Assembly (NCBI RefSeq): GCF_049686335.1
Contig: NZ_JBAVHX010000022.1
Location: 62,001-126,000 of the forward strand
DNA: 64,000 bases
Reading direction: 5' to 3'
DNA from: Buttiauxella sp049686335
Lineage (GTDB): Bacteria > Pseudomonadota > Gammaproteobacteria > Enterobacterales > Enterobacteriaceae
Shown here: positions 1 to 8,138 of the stretch, piece after piece
How positions within the stretch are numbered: position 1 is the first letter of the stretch
Layout: the number at the start of each line of letters is the position of its first letter
Translations under genes and position numbers: made by a program
Notes under the pieces: model-generated
Seen by the model: the letters and a program-made list of their open reading frames with translations, nothing else
The model's database searches: none
What the model was told of the DNA's origin: nothing

Positions 1-7
1 TATAAAT

Positions 8-30
8 CGCCACTTACTATGGCGTTTTTA
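8..30 (+). terminator. Probable terminator of a gene upstream of the window
   Basis: A 5-bp stem (CGCCA at 8-12 with TGGCG at 20-24) with a 7-nt loop is followed by a T-rich run (TTTTTA). It lies just before the first gene and probably ends transcription from a gene left of the window. The stem is short, so confidence is moderate. Confidence 0.45.
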
Positions 31-47
31 ATTCAGAGTATTTTCTA

Positions 48-1157
48 ATGAGCAATCTACTGATTACCGGTGCAACAGGCTTTCTGGGCGGTGCTGTGCT
101 AGCGCGAGCACTTTCTGATTCGTCTATTAAATCCATTCTTTTGCTGGTGAGAGCAGACACCGCTGAAGAGGGCGTGGTACGCATCAAAAATAATCTGGCT
201 AATTTTGGTTGTAGTGAAACCTTACTCTCTAAAATTAATACCCAAAATATCTTGCTGGGTGACCTGGCTTATTCAGAAACCTTTTTGAATGACGACCGAC
301 TTTCCTCAGTAACACATGTGATTAACTCAGCTGCCGTCGCGTCATTTGGCGATAATGCCTTAATCTGGAAAGTTAATGTTGAAGGAACACTGAAATTCGT
401 TAAACGCATGGCAGAAGTTTCAGGTCTGGTGCGCTTTGTGCACGTCGGAACTGCTATGTCGTGCGTACCAGAAGCCGGGACATTAGTCACGGAGAGCATG
501 GCGCGCAAACCGGAAGAAGAACATTTAGTTCAGTACACCTGGTCTAAATCCACCATCGAACAATTGATTGTCGAACAATGCCCGCAGCTCCCGCTGGTGA
601 TTGCCCGGCCGTCAATTGTGGTAGGGCACAGCGAAGAAGGGTGTCGCCCCTCCAGCAGTATTTTCTGGGTGTTCCGCATGGCGTTAATGCTCGGGAAATT
701 CATGTGTTCTCTGGAAGATAAAATCGATGTCATCCCGGTCGATTATTGCGCCGAAGCACTGTTGCTCTTAACTAAGTGCCCGGAACTGGCCGAAAAGGTC
801 TATCACATTTCTGCGGGGGATACCGGGAGTACCCAGTTTGTTGAAATAGACCGCGCGATGGCGGCTGCTTTAAATCAGAACCCTATTTATTCAACTTATG
901 AGCAGGTTGAATACAGCGAACTGGTAAAAAATCGTCGAAATTTCAAAGAGATTTATGGGCCGTGCAATGAACGCCTGATGTTAAGGGCAATGCGTTTGTA
1001 CGGTGAATTCTCCATGTTAAATGTGCGTTTTTCGAATAAAAAACTGTTGGATTTAGGCATGTCGCCGCCGCCACGTTTTGTTGATTACATTAGTCGCTGT
1101 GTCGAAACTACCCGCGAGTTCAGTATCCCTGAACTCATGAAGGTGGATTTTAAATAA
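48..1157 (+). CDS. Extended SDR-family NAD(P)-dependent reductase, acyl/thioester-reductase-like
   Basis: A 369-residue extended short-chain dehydrogenase. The N-terminal nucleotide-binding motif TGATGFLG lies at residues 7-14 and the catalytic YxxxK pair is Tyr163/Lys167 (YTWSK). The middle (VINSAAVASF, NVEGTLKFVKR, then IARPSIVVGH after the active site) follows the pattern of the male-sterility/fatty acyl-CoA reductase and thioester reductase branch rather than sugar epimerases. Substrate cannot be read from the sequence. No signal peptide or membrane segment is evident, so it is probably cytoplasmic. It stands alone ahead of lysP, with no neighbouring carrier-protein or synthetase gene to suggest a pathway. 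The start ATG at 48 has only a weak upstream purine stretch. The family call is firm; the function is open. Confidence 0.8.
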   Translation: MSNLLITGATGFLGGAVLARALSDSSIKSILLLVRADTAEEGVVRIKNNLANFGCSETLLSKINTQNILLGDLAYSETFLNDDRLSSVTHVINSAAVASFGDNALIWKVNVEGTLKFVKRMAEVSGLVRFVHVGTAMSCVPEAGTLVTESMARKPEEEHLVQYTWSKSTIEQLIVEQCPQLPLVIARPSIVVGHSEEGCRPSSSIFWVFRMALMLGKFMCSLEDKIDVIPVDYCAEALLLLTKCPELAEKVYHISAGDTGSTQFVEIDRAMAAALNQNPIYSTYEQVEYSELVKNRRNFKEIYGPCNERLMLRAMRLYGEFSMLNVRFSNKKLLDLGMSPPPRFVDYISRCVETTREFSIPELMKVDFK

Positions 1158-1361
1158 CTCATCGCTCCAGACCGCGTGGGGAAAGGATTCCCTCACATCA
1201 CCACCGATTTACCCGCACGCTTTCGCACCTCATATCATAAGAGCGTTACTTATAATTCGCCTCCGATCATGAAGCTCTCTTATATCTTCGTATTTCTACT
1301 ATATGTATAAGACTGGTTTGCTACAATCGCGCCTCATTTTTTGGAAGGACCGCAATTTTCT

Positions 1362-2831
1362 ATGGTTTCTCAAGATAAAACAACACAAGCGCCTGGCTTA
1401 CGACGTGAGCTAAAAGCGCGCCACTTAACGATGATCGCCATTGGCGGATCCATCGGAACCGGGCTATTTGTTGCCTCTGGTGCAACCATTTCTCAGGCGG
1501 GCCCTGGCGGTGCGCTGCTCTCCTATATCCTGATTGGTCTGATGGTGTATTTCCTGATGACAAGTCTGGGCGAGCTTGCGGCATATATGCCGGTTTCTGG
1601 TTCTTTTGCCACCTACGGTCAGCAATACGTTGAAGAAGGCTTCGGCTTCGCGCTGGGCTGGAACTACTGGTACAACTGGGCGGTAACTATCGCGGTTGAC
1701 CTCGTCGCATCACAACTGGTGATGAACTACTGGTTCCCTGACACCCCAGGCTGGATCTGGAGTGCCTTGTTCCTCGGCATCATGTTCCTGCTCAACTACA
1801 TCTCCGTTAAAGGCTTTGGTGAAGCAGAATACTGGTTCTCACTGATTAAAGTGACGACAGTTATCATCTTTATCATTGTCGGCGTGATGATGATTCTGGG
1901 CATCTTCAAAGGCGCTCAACCTGCGGGCTGGAGCAACTGGACGATTGGTGACGCGCCATTCGCCGGTGGATTCTCCGCCATGATAGGCGTGGCAATGATA
2001 GTCGGCTTCTCCTTCCAGGGGACGGAACTTATCGGTGTCGCTGCGGGTGAATCTGAAGATCCAGGTAAGAACATTCCACGTGCTGTGCGTCAGGTGTTCT
2101 GGCGTATCCTGCTGTTCTATGTGTTCGCGATTCTGATTATCAGCCTGATCATTCCTTATACCGATCCGAGCTTGCTGCGTAATGATGTGAAAGATATCGG
2201 CGTGAGCCCGTTCACCCTGGTATTTGAGCACGCAGGTCTGTTGTCTGCTGCGGCTGTGATGAACGCCGTTATCCTGACTGCGGTACTGTCAGCGGGTAAC
2301 TCCGGGATGTACGCCTCAACCCGTATGCTTTACACCCTGGCCTGCGATGGCAAAGCACCACGCATTTTCTCTAAGTTGTCTGTAGGCGGTGTGCCGCGTT
2401 ATGCGCTGCTTGCAACAACTGTGGTAGCCGGTTTGTGCTTCCTGACATCCATGTACGGCAACCAGACCGTTTACTTGTGGCTGCTGAACACCTCCGGTAT
2501 GACGGGCTTTATCGCCTGGTTAGGTATTGCGATTAGCCACTACCGTTTCCGTCGTGGTTATGTGAAGCGCGGGCTTGATCTCAACGACTTGCCGTACGTT
2601 TCAGGCTTCTTCCCAATTGGGCCAATCTTTGCCTTCATTCTGTGCCTGATTATCACCCTGGGTCAGAACTACGAAGCCTTCCTGGCCGACAGAATTGATT
2701 GGGCTGGCGTGACTGCAACCTACATCGGTATTCCATTGTTCCTGGCGATTTGGTTCGGTTACAAGATAACTAAAGGTTCTCGTTTCGTGAAATACAGCGA
2801 AATGACGTTCCCACAAACGTTTAAAAAGTAA
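1362..2831 (+). CDS. lysP: Lysine-specific permease LysP
   Basis: An inner-membrane proton-coupled lysine permease of the amino acid-polyamine-organocation family, with 12 predicted membrane spans. The signature GGSIGTGLFVASG follows the cytoplasmic segment APGLRRELKARHLTMIAIG near the N terminus. In E. coli LysP also serves as co-sensor for CadC, the acid/lysine regulator. The ATG at 1362 is preferred over an in-frame TTG 21 bases upstream because GGAAGGA (1343-1349) is a good ribosome-binding site and the resulting 489 residues equal the E. coli length. It is a single-gene unit, ending at a strong hairpin at 2845-2873, and faces the convergent IclR-type regulator. Identity with E. coli LysP is very high along the whole length. 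Confidence 0.97.
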   Translation: MVSQDKTTQAPGLRRELKARHLTMIAIGGSIGTGLFVASGATISQAGPGGALLSYILIGLMVYFLMTSLGELAAYMPVSGSFATYGQQYVEEGFGFALGWNYWYNWAVTIAVDLVASQLVMNYWFPDTPGWIWSALFLGIMFLLNYISVKGFGEAEYWFSLIKVTTVIIFIIVGVMMILGIFKGAQPAGWSNWTIGDAPFAGGFSAMIGVAMIVGFSFQGTELIGVAAGESEDPGKNIPRAVRQVFWRILLFYVFAILIISLIIPYTDPSLLRNDVKDIGVSPFTLVFEHAGLLSAAAVMNAVILTAVLSAGNSGMYASTRMLYTLACDGKAPRIFSKLSVGGVPRYALLATTVVAGLCFLTSMYGNQTVYLWLLNTSGMTGFIAWLGIAISHYRFRRGYVKRGLDLNDLPYVSGFFPIGPIFAFILCLIITLGQNYEAFLADRIDWAGVTATYIGIPLFLAIWFGYKITKGSRFVKYSEMTFPQTFKK

Positions 2832-2844
2832 CAATGCACCATTG

Positions 2845-2873
2845 AAAAAGGCGCGATTATCGCGCCTTTTTTT
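2845..2873 (+). terminator. Rho-independent terminator of lysP
   Basis: GC-rich palindrome (AAAAAGGCGCG / CGCGCCTTTTT) with a short AT loop, followed by a run of seven T. It lies 14 bases after the lysP stop and may also serve the convergent regulator. Confidence 0.9.
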
Positions 2874-2903
2874 ATGCCTGTGCCCCATCAGAATGGCAGC
2901 AGA

Positions 2904-3713
2904 TTAACCATTTAATCCCAATTCACGCGAAATCGCCGCAGCCGTTTCCTGCAACGGTTTCAATAACTTCTTCTCTCCTACCTGACGCAGTTTGGCCGTA
3001 GAAAGCGAAATTGAAATCGAATAACTCACGCGATGGTGAATATCAAACACCGGTACTGCAATACACGAAACGCCTAACTCGTTCTCTTCCCGGTCCATGG
3101 CTAATTTTTGCTCGCGGATCTGCTCCAGCTCCTGATACATCTGCTCCAGGCTGGTAATGGTATTGCGCGTCAGCGGTTGGATCTCATCCTGATGCGTTTG
3201 CCAGTAATTCTCGACATATTCCGCATGACCAAAGGCCATATAAATCTTACCCATTGCCGAGCAGTACAGCGGCATATGCTGGCCGATATACGCCCGGGTA
3301 CGCAGCATTCCGGTAGTCGGCTCGAGCTTATAAATCAAAATCGCATGGTCGTCTTCACGGCTCGAAAAGTTCACCGTTTCGCCGGTGACGATGTTCAGCG
3401 TCTCCAGATGCGGGGCGGCAACGTGAATGATATTTAACGATGAAAGCGCCTTTTGCCCGACCGAGATAAATTTTGTCGTCAGACGGTAACTCCCCGCGGC
3501 AGGCGCAGGCGTCACGTATCCGCATGACTGCAACCCCTGTAACAGGCGATGCACGGTACTTTTATTCAATTCAGCCAGCTCAGATAAATGCGCCAGCGGG
3601 CAACCGTTGGGGTAGTTACTGAGGATCTCAATGAGCTGCAGGCCACGGAATAAACTCTGGCTGCCAGCCGGTCTGTCCTTCTCTTTGCTTACATCGCTCT
3701 CTTTATCGCTCAT
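2904..3713 (-). CDS. plaR: IclR-family repressor YiaJ/PlaR of the adjacent yia operon
   Basis: A 269-residue IclR-type regulator closely matching E. coli YiaJ (PlaR). The N-terminal winged helix-turn-helix covers roughly residues 20-80 (SLFRGLQLIEILSNYPNG, then LNKSTVHRLLQGLQSCGY), and the rest is the IclR effector-binding domain, with motifs SAMGKIYMAFG and DREENELGVSCIAVPVFD. The E. coli protein represses yiaK-S. Here it is transcribed divergently from yiaK across a 228-bp intergenic region containing candidate operator palindromes, so the same role is expected. It is slightly shorter than the E. coli protein (282 residues), mainly at the ends. The first ATG at 3713 is used; alternative starts were not obvious. 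Confidence 0.93.
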   Translation of the reverse strand: MSDKESDVSKEKDRPAGSQSLFRGLQLIEILSNYPNGCPLAHLSELAELNKSTVHRLLQGLQSCGYVTPAPAAGSYRLTTKFISVGQKALSSLNIIHVAAPHLETLNIVTGETVNFSSREDDHAILIYKLEPTTGMLRTRAYIGQHMPLYCSAMGKIYMAFGHAEYVENYWQTHQDEIQPLTRNTITSLEQMYQELEQIREQKLAMDREENELGVSCIAVPVFDIHHRVSYSISISLSTAKLRQVGEKKLLKPLQETAAAISRELGLNG

Positions 3714-3758
3714 CTCTTCCTTCCCGTAATTTCGCCGCGCACTGATGGTAGCGCAAAG

Positions 3759-3774
3759 TGTGGTTCAGTTCACG
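3759..3774. promoter_or_regulatory. Candidate CRP site in the yiaJ-yiaK intergenic region
   Basis: TGTGG-N6-TCACG matches the CRP half-sites TGTGA/TCACA at eight of ten positions. It lies 46 bp upstream of the yiaJ start and 168 bp upstream of yiaK. CRP control of the E. coli operon is known; this assignment is inference. Confidence 0.4.
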
Positions 3775-3865
3775 ATCTCAACACGCAAATATTAACACAT
3801 TGATTTAAATGATTTTTAAAAAACGCGCCTGCTTTGACTTGTTAAAAATTGAACTGTATATTTTT

Positions 3866-3890
3866 GAAATCAGATTTCGCATAGTGAAAT
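3866..3890. promoter_or_regulatory. Candidate YiaJ operator (interleaved palindromes)
   Basis: Two overlapping inverted repeats share an arm: GAAAT-CAG-ATTTC (3866-3878) and ATTTC-N7-GAAAT (3874-3890). Such short inverted repeats are typical of IclR-family sites. The position, 52-76 bp before yiaK, suits repression of the yia operon. Not proven. Confidence 0.5.
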
Positions 3891-3941
3891 ATGCAGATCT
3901 AAAATCACTCACACCGATGGTGAGAAAACCGGGAGTCAGGC

Positions 3942-4940
3942 ATGAAAGTGACCTTTGAGCAGTTAAAGCAGGAGTTCGAAAGAGTATTGCTGGCGCGAGG
4001 CGTGGCAGCGCAAACCGCCGCCGGGTGTGCGCAGATGTTTGCCCAGACCACCGAGTCGGGCGTCTATTCCCACGGCGTTAATCGTTTCCCGCGCTTCATT
4101 CAGCAACTGGATAATGGCGATATTATTCCTGATGCCAAACCCACCTGCGTGACCCGTCTTGGGGCAATCGAACAGTGGGATGCACATCGCTCCATTGGCA
4201 ATCTGACGGCGAAGAAAATGATGGATCGCGCGATTTTGCTGGCCTCCGATCACGGAATTGGCCTGGTGGCGCTGCGTAATGCAAACCACTGGATGCGCGG
4301 TGGCAGCTACGGCTGGCAGGCGGCGGAGCAAGGTTACATTGGCATTTGCTGGACCAACTCCATTGCCGTCATGCCACCGTGGGGCGCAAAAGAATGCCGC
4401 ATCGGAACCAACCCGCTGATTGTCGCAATCCCAGGCGAACCTATCACCATGGTGGATATGTCGATGTCGATGTTCTCCTACGGCATGCTGGAAGTGAACC
4501 GTCTGGCGGGGCGTCAGCTTCCGGTTGATGGTGGCTTTGATGACGAAGGCAACCTCACGCGTGAGCCGGGTATTGTGGAGAAAAACCGTCGTATTTTGCC
4601 AATGGGTTACTGGAAAGGATCTGGGTTGTCGATTGTGCTCGATATGATTGCCACGCTGCTTTCCAACGGTGCATCTGTGGCCGAAGTCACCGAAGACAAC
4701 AGCGACGAATATGGCATTTCGCAGATATTTATCGCCATTGAGGTGGACAAACTTATCGATGGCCCAACGCGTGACGCCAAACTGCAACGCATTGTGGAAT
4801 ACGTCACCAGCGCCGAGCGGGCTAATCCTGACGAAGCGGTGCGTTTGCCAGGCCATGAATTTACCCGGATCCTTGCCGAAAACCGTCGCGATGGCATCAC
4901 CATCGATGACAGCGTGTGGGCGAGAATTAAAGCGCTGTAG
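3942..4940 (+). CDS. dlgD: 2,3-diketo-L-gulonate reductase (YiaK)
   Basis: NAD(H)-dependent reductase of the malate/L-lactate dehydrogenase type 2 family that reduces 2,3-diketo-L-gulonate to 3-keto-L-gulonate. It is 332 residues, the same as E. coli YiaK. The active-site histidine is His44 in GVYSHGVNRF. The cofactor and substrate region NANHWMRGGSYGWQAAE and the GTNPLIVAIP segment are preserved. First gene of an eight-gene operon behind the candidate YiaJ operator. GGGAGTCAGG upstream of ATG 3942 serves as ribosome-binding site. Its product feeds the downstream kinase, decarboxylase and epimerases. Cytoplasmic. Identification is secure by overall match. Confidence 0.96.
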   Translation: MKVTFEQLKQEFERVLLARGVAAQTAAGCAQMFAQTTESGVYSHGVNRFPRFIQQLDNGDIIPDAKPTCVTRLGAIEQWDAHRSIGNLTAKKMMDRAILLASDHGIGLVALRNANHWMRGGSYGWQAAEQGYIGICWTNSIAVMPPWGAKECRIGTNPLIVAIPGEPITMVDMSMSMFSYGMLEVNRLAGRQLPVDGGFDDEGNLTREPGIVEKNRRILPMGYWKGSGLSIVLDMIATLLSNGASVAEVTEDNSDEYGISQIFIAIEVDKLIDGPTRDAKLQRIVEYVTSAERANPDEAVRLPGHEFTRILAENRRDGITIDDSVWARIKAL

Positions 4941-4951
4941 CGGTGAATACC

Positions 4952-5416
4952 ATGATTTTTGGACATATCGCTCAAAAAAATCCCTGCGTTTTGCCACCCG
5001 CTATCACACAGGCGCTGGAGTTTTTGCGTAACACGGATTTTCGCGCAGTGGAACCAGGGGTTATCGAAATAAAGGGGCGTGATATTTACGCCCAAATACT
5101 GGATTTAACCACTTGCCCGGCGCAAGATAATTTACCAGAAGTTCATCGTCGATATATTGATATTCAATTTCTGGCATGGGGTGAGGAAATTATTGGTGTG
5201 GCTGCGGATAATGGCGAAAATATTATTGCAGTACCTTACCAGCAGGAACGCGATATTCTTTTTTATCAGAATATGGCGTATGAATCCTTTTTAACCATGT
5301 CACCAGGAAGTTACGCCATATTTTTCCCGCAGGATGTCCACCGTCCGGCATGTCATAAAAATAAAGAAACGGAAATAAGAAAGGTGGTTGTTAAGGTCGC
5401 GGTAAAAGAGCTTTAA
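4952..5416 (+). CDS. yiaL: YiaL, YhcH/EbgC-type cupin protein
   Basis: A small single-domain cupin of the YhcH/YiaL/EbgC (DUF386) family, 154 residues from the ATG at 4952. An upstream in-frame GTG at 4943 is less likely because E. coli YiaL begins MIFGHIAQ, as here. Family members bind metal through cupin histidines and acidic residues; candidates here lie in PEVHRRYIDIQF and FFPQDVHRPACH. The biochemical role is unknown; sugar anomerase or isomerase activity is suspected for relatives. It follows yiaK by 11 bp and precedes the DUF4862 gene by 19 bp, so co-transcription is near certain. Confidence 0.9.
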   Translation: MIFGHIAQKNPCVLPPAITQALEFLRNTDFRAVEPGVIEIKGRDIYAQILDLTTCPAQDNLPEVHRRYIDIQFLAWGEEIIGVAADNGENIIAVPYQQERDILFYQNMAYESFLTMSPGSYAIFFPQDVHRPACHKNKETEIRKVVVKVAVKEL

Positions 5417-5435
5417 TTCATTTAAGGGACACAAA

Positions 5436-6359
5436 ATGAAAGAGAATAACGCCGGTTTTATTATTGGCGCGTACCCCTGCGCACCTTCGTTCCACCAGTC
5501 AGGGGAAGAACAGGAAACACAATTCTGGCGCCAATTAGCCGATGTGCCCGGTATTCGCGGGCTGGAACAACCTTGCCTTCAGCATTTGCATCCTTATGGC
5601 GATGAATATCTGTTTAAACATACGCCGGATGACTGGCAAATTGTGGTGACCGCCATTATGGAAACCATGCGTCGCAGAGGCGCTAACGGTGGATTTGGCC
5701 TTGCATCAACGGATGAAACCCAGCGCAAAAGTTGCGTGGAATACTATCGCCACGTGTGGGAAAAAATTAGCCGCACCAACGACCGTTTTGGTAAACAAAA
5801 AGTGATTGCGCTGGAGATACAGGCGGCACCCGCCATCGGTAATCCTTCTGTGACGCAAGCAGCTGAATGTTTTACTCAATCTTTAACAGAACTGCAAAGC
5901 TGGGACTGGCCTTGTGACCTGGTGATTGAACATTGCGATGCAATGACTCAGCCTGATGCTCGCAAGGGTTTTTTGCCCCTTGAGCAGGAGCTGAAAAGTG
6001 ACCTGGGGATTTGCCTGAACTGGGCGAGATCTGCCATTGAAGGGCGCAACACCACGCTCCCTCTGGAACATGCACGGCTTTGCCAGCAAACCGGGAAGCT
6101 GTCGGCGCTGATGTTCTCTGGCACCTCGTTGAATGGCCCGTATGGAAAATGGCAAGATTCACACGCTCCGTTCTCCACATTCACTGAAGAAAGCTTGCTG
6201 ACGGTAGAGATTGCCAGGGAAATGTTGAGAGTTTCTCCGCGGGAGTCATTTAAATTTATTGGCATTAAATTATTAGAAATAAACCCGGAAGCCTCTGTTG
6301 ACCATCGGGTGGCTATTTTAGCTGACGGGATTTCCGCACTACGTAGCGCATTAACATAA
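5436..6359 (+). CDS. yiaX1: DUF4862-type protein, position of Klebsiella yiaX1
   Basis: A 307-residue soluble protein with no signal peptide, resembling the DUF4862 family; I know of no proven function. Sequence such as FIIGAYPCAPS at the start, GFGLASTDE near residue 90 and LVIEHCDA near residue 170 suggests a TIM-barrel fold like sugar-phosphate isomerases, but this is inference. It lies between yiaL and the MFS carrier, the place of yiaX1 in the Klebsiella yiaKLX1X2PQRS operon, implicated in aerobic L-ascorbate use. E. coli has no counterpart at this place. AAGGGACACAA precedes ATG 5436. A step in ascorbate or diketo-gulonate breakdown is likely; the reaction is unknown. Confidence 0.75.
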   Translation: MKENNAGFIIGAYPCAPSFHQSGEEQETQFWRQLADVPGIRGLEQPCLQHLHPYGDEYLFKHTPDDWQIVVTAIMETMRRRGANGGFGLASTDETQRKSCVEYYRHVWEKISRTNDRFGKQKVIALEIQAAPAIGNPSVTQAAECFTQSLTELQSWDWPCDLVIEHCDAMTQPDARKGFLPLEQELKSDLGICLNWARSAIEGRNTTLPLEHARLCQQTGKLSALMFSGTSLNGPYGKWQDSHAPFSTFTEESLLTVEIAREMLRVSPRESFKFIGIKLLEINPEASVDHRVAILADGISALRSALT

Positions 6360-6456
6360 TTATAAATAATCATTATTCGACGAGTTAAGAAAAAAACCGT
6401 TCCTTTTTATATTAAAGGGCACGCCAGATCCTATTTTTTATTATCGAGAATAATTT

Positions 6457-7779
6457 ATGAACGCTAACTCTGTAACCCAAACAAATGATATTCCACGAAG
6501 CCGTTGGCTTAGAATAATTCCACCCATTTTAATCACCTGTATTATTTCCTATATGGATCGGGTGAATATTGCTTTCGCCATGCCGGGTGGGATGGACAGT
6601 GATTTAGGTATTTCCGCCACCATGGCGGGTCTTGCGGGCGGCATCTTCTTTATTGGCTATTTGTTCCTCCAGGTTCCGGGCGGGAAAATTGCCGTTCACG
6701 GTAGCGGCAAAAAGTTTATCGGCTGGTCGCTGGTGGCGTGGGTGATTATTTCCATTCTCACCGGCTTGATTACTAACCAATATCAACTGCTGTTTTTACG
6801 CTTCGCCCTGGGTGTGGCGGAAGGGGGCATGTTGCCGGTGGTGCTGACGATGATCAGCAACTGGTTCCCGGATGCCGAACGTGGGCGCGCTAACGCAATT
6901 GTGATCATGTTTGTGCCTATCGCCGGGATTATCACGGCACCGCTTTCCGGCTGGATTATTTCAGCGATGGACTGGCGCTGGCTGTTCATTATCGAAGGTT
7001 TGCTCTCCGCGGTGGTTCTGGTGTTGTGGTCGCTGACCGTTTGTGACCGCCCGCAAGAAGCCCGCTGGATAGATGAACGTGAGAAAAAGTGGCTGATTGA
7101 CACGCTAAACGCTGAACAAAAACAGCTGGCGAAAACGGCAGTGAAGAATGCGTCACTCAGCGCGGTGCTTGCTGACCGCACCATGTGGCAACTCATCGCG
7201 CTCAACTTTTTCTATCAGACCGGAATTTACGGCTACACCTTGTGGCTGCCGACCATCCTCAAAGAACTGACCCACAGCACCATGGGGCAGGTGGGCATGT
7301 TAGCGATTCTGCCGTACGTCGGCGCGATGGCGGGCATGTTCATTTTCTCCTCGCTTTCTGACCGCACAGGCAAACGTAAATTGTTCGTCGCTCTGCCGCT
7401 AATGGGCTTCGCGTTCTGCATGTTTATGTCCGTGGTCCTCAAGGAACACATCTGGCTTTCCTACGCCGCGCTGGTCGGTTGCGGAGTCTTTTTGCAATCC
7501 GCCGCAGGGGTGTTCTGGACGATACCTGCTCGCCTTTTTAGCGCAGAAATGGCCGGTGGGGCGCGGGGGGTGATCAACGCGCTGGGTAATCTCGGCGGCT
7601 TCTGCGGCCCGTATGCCGTCGGCGTGTTGATTACTTTCTACAGCAAAGATGCGGGCGTGTATTGCCTGGCGATTTCGCTGGCGATTGCCTCGCTGCTGGC
7701 GCTGATGTTACCGGCGAAATGTGATGCACCGAACAGCAGCGATCTGCCTGAGCCGGATGGCCACTTAACGACGCACTGA
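6457..7779 (+). CDS. yiaX2: MFS transporter of the anion:cation symporter family (YiaX2-like)
   Basis: A 440-residue inner-membrane carrier with 12 predicted spans. MDRVNIAFAMPGG after the first span and the conserved loops GVAEGGMLPVVLTMISNWFP and ERGRANAIVIM mark the anion:cation symporter (ACS) branch, whose members carry hexuronates, tartrate and related acids. It takes the place of the YiaMNO TRAP transporter of E. coli and corresponds to yiaX2 of Klebsiella. The substrate is probably an ascorbate-derived acid or diketo-gulonate, by context only. It is 97 bp from the preceding gene and is followed by a 359-bp interval filled by a tandem repeat array before lyxK. Confidence 0.82.
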   Translation: MNANSVTQTNDIPRSRWLRIIPPILITCIISYMDRVNIAFAMPGGMDSDLGISATMAGLAGGIFFIGYLFLQVPGGKIAVHGSGKKFIGWSLVAWVIISILTGLITNQYQLLFLRFALGVAEGGMLPVVLTMISNWFPDAERGRANAIVIMFVPIAGIITAPLSGWIISAMDWRWLFIIEGLLSAVVLVLWSLTVCDRPQEARWIDEREKKWLIDTLNAEQKQLAKTAVKNASLSAVLADRTMWQLIALNFFYQTGIYGYTLWLPTILKELTHSTMGQVGMLAILPYVGAMAGMFIFSSLSDRTGKRKLFVALPLMGFAFCMFMSVVLKEHIWLSYAALVGCGVFLQSAAGVFWTIPARLFSAEMAGGARGVINALGNLGGFCGPYAVGVLITFYSKDAGVYCLAISLAIASLLALMLPAKCDAPNSSDLPEPDGHLTTH

Positions 7780-7784
7780 TTTTT

Positions 7785-8110
7785 GTCGGATGACGCTGCG
7801 CTTATCTGACCTACTGGCTGGGGATGTTGCTTATGTCGGATGACGCTGCGCTTATCCGACTTACTGGCTGGGGATGTTGCTTATGTCGGATGACGCTGCG
7901 CTTATCCGACCTACTGGCTGGGGATGTTGCTTATGTCGGATGACGCTGCGCTTATCTGACCTACTGGCTGGGGATGTTGCTTTTGTCGGATGACGCTGCG
8001 CTTATCCGACGTACTGGCTGGGGATGTTGCTTATGTCGGATGACGCTGCGCTTATCCGACCTACTGGCTGGGGGCGTTTTGTAGGGTGGATAAGCGCAGC
8101 GTCATCCACC
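7785..8110. repeat. Six-unit 50-bp tandem array of REP-like palindromes inside the yia operon
   Basis: Units begin with GTCGGA at 7785, 7835, 7885, 7935, 7985 and 8035, an exact 50-bp period. Each holds a palindrome (GTCGGATGACGC ... CTTATCCGAC) plus a constant spacer CTACTGGCTGGGGATGTTGC. The array ends with one inverted element of the GTGGATAAGC...GTCATCCAC type (8085-8110). It occupies the whole interval between the carrier gene and lyxK (7780-8138). The copies differ at only a few positions. No open reading frame here is credible. Confidence 0.93.
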
Positions 8111-8138
8111 ATCAGGTTTGCACTGAAGAGAGAAAACA

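Noticed and set aside
3963..4997. 344-residue open frame antisense to yiaK
   Set aside because: It is the shadow of a high-GC, well-conserved gene. Its translation is histidine/arginine-rich without domains, and yiaK matches its family over the full length.
7785..8110. CRISPR-like regular repeat array
   Set aside because: The spacers are identical between units rather than unique, the repeats are REP palindromes, and no cas genes are present. The same applies to 49556-49825 and 56620-57005.
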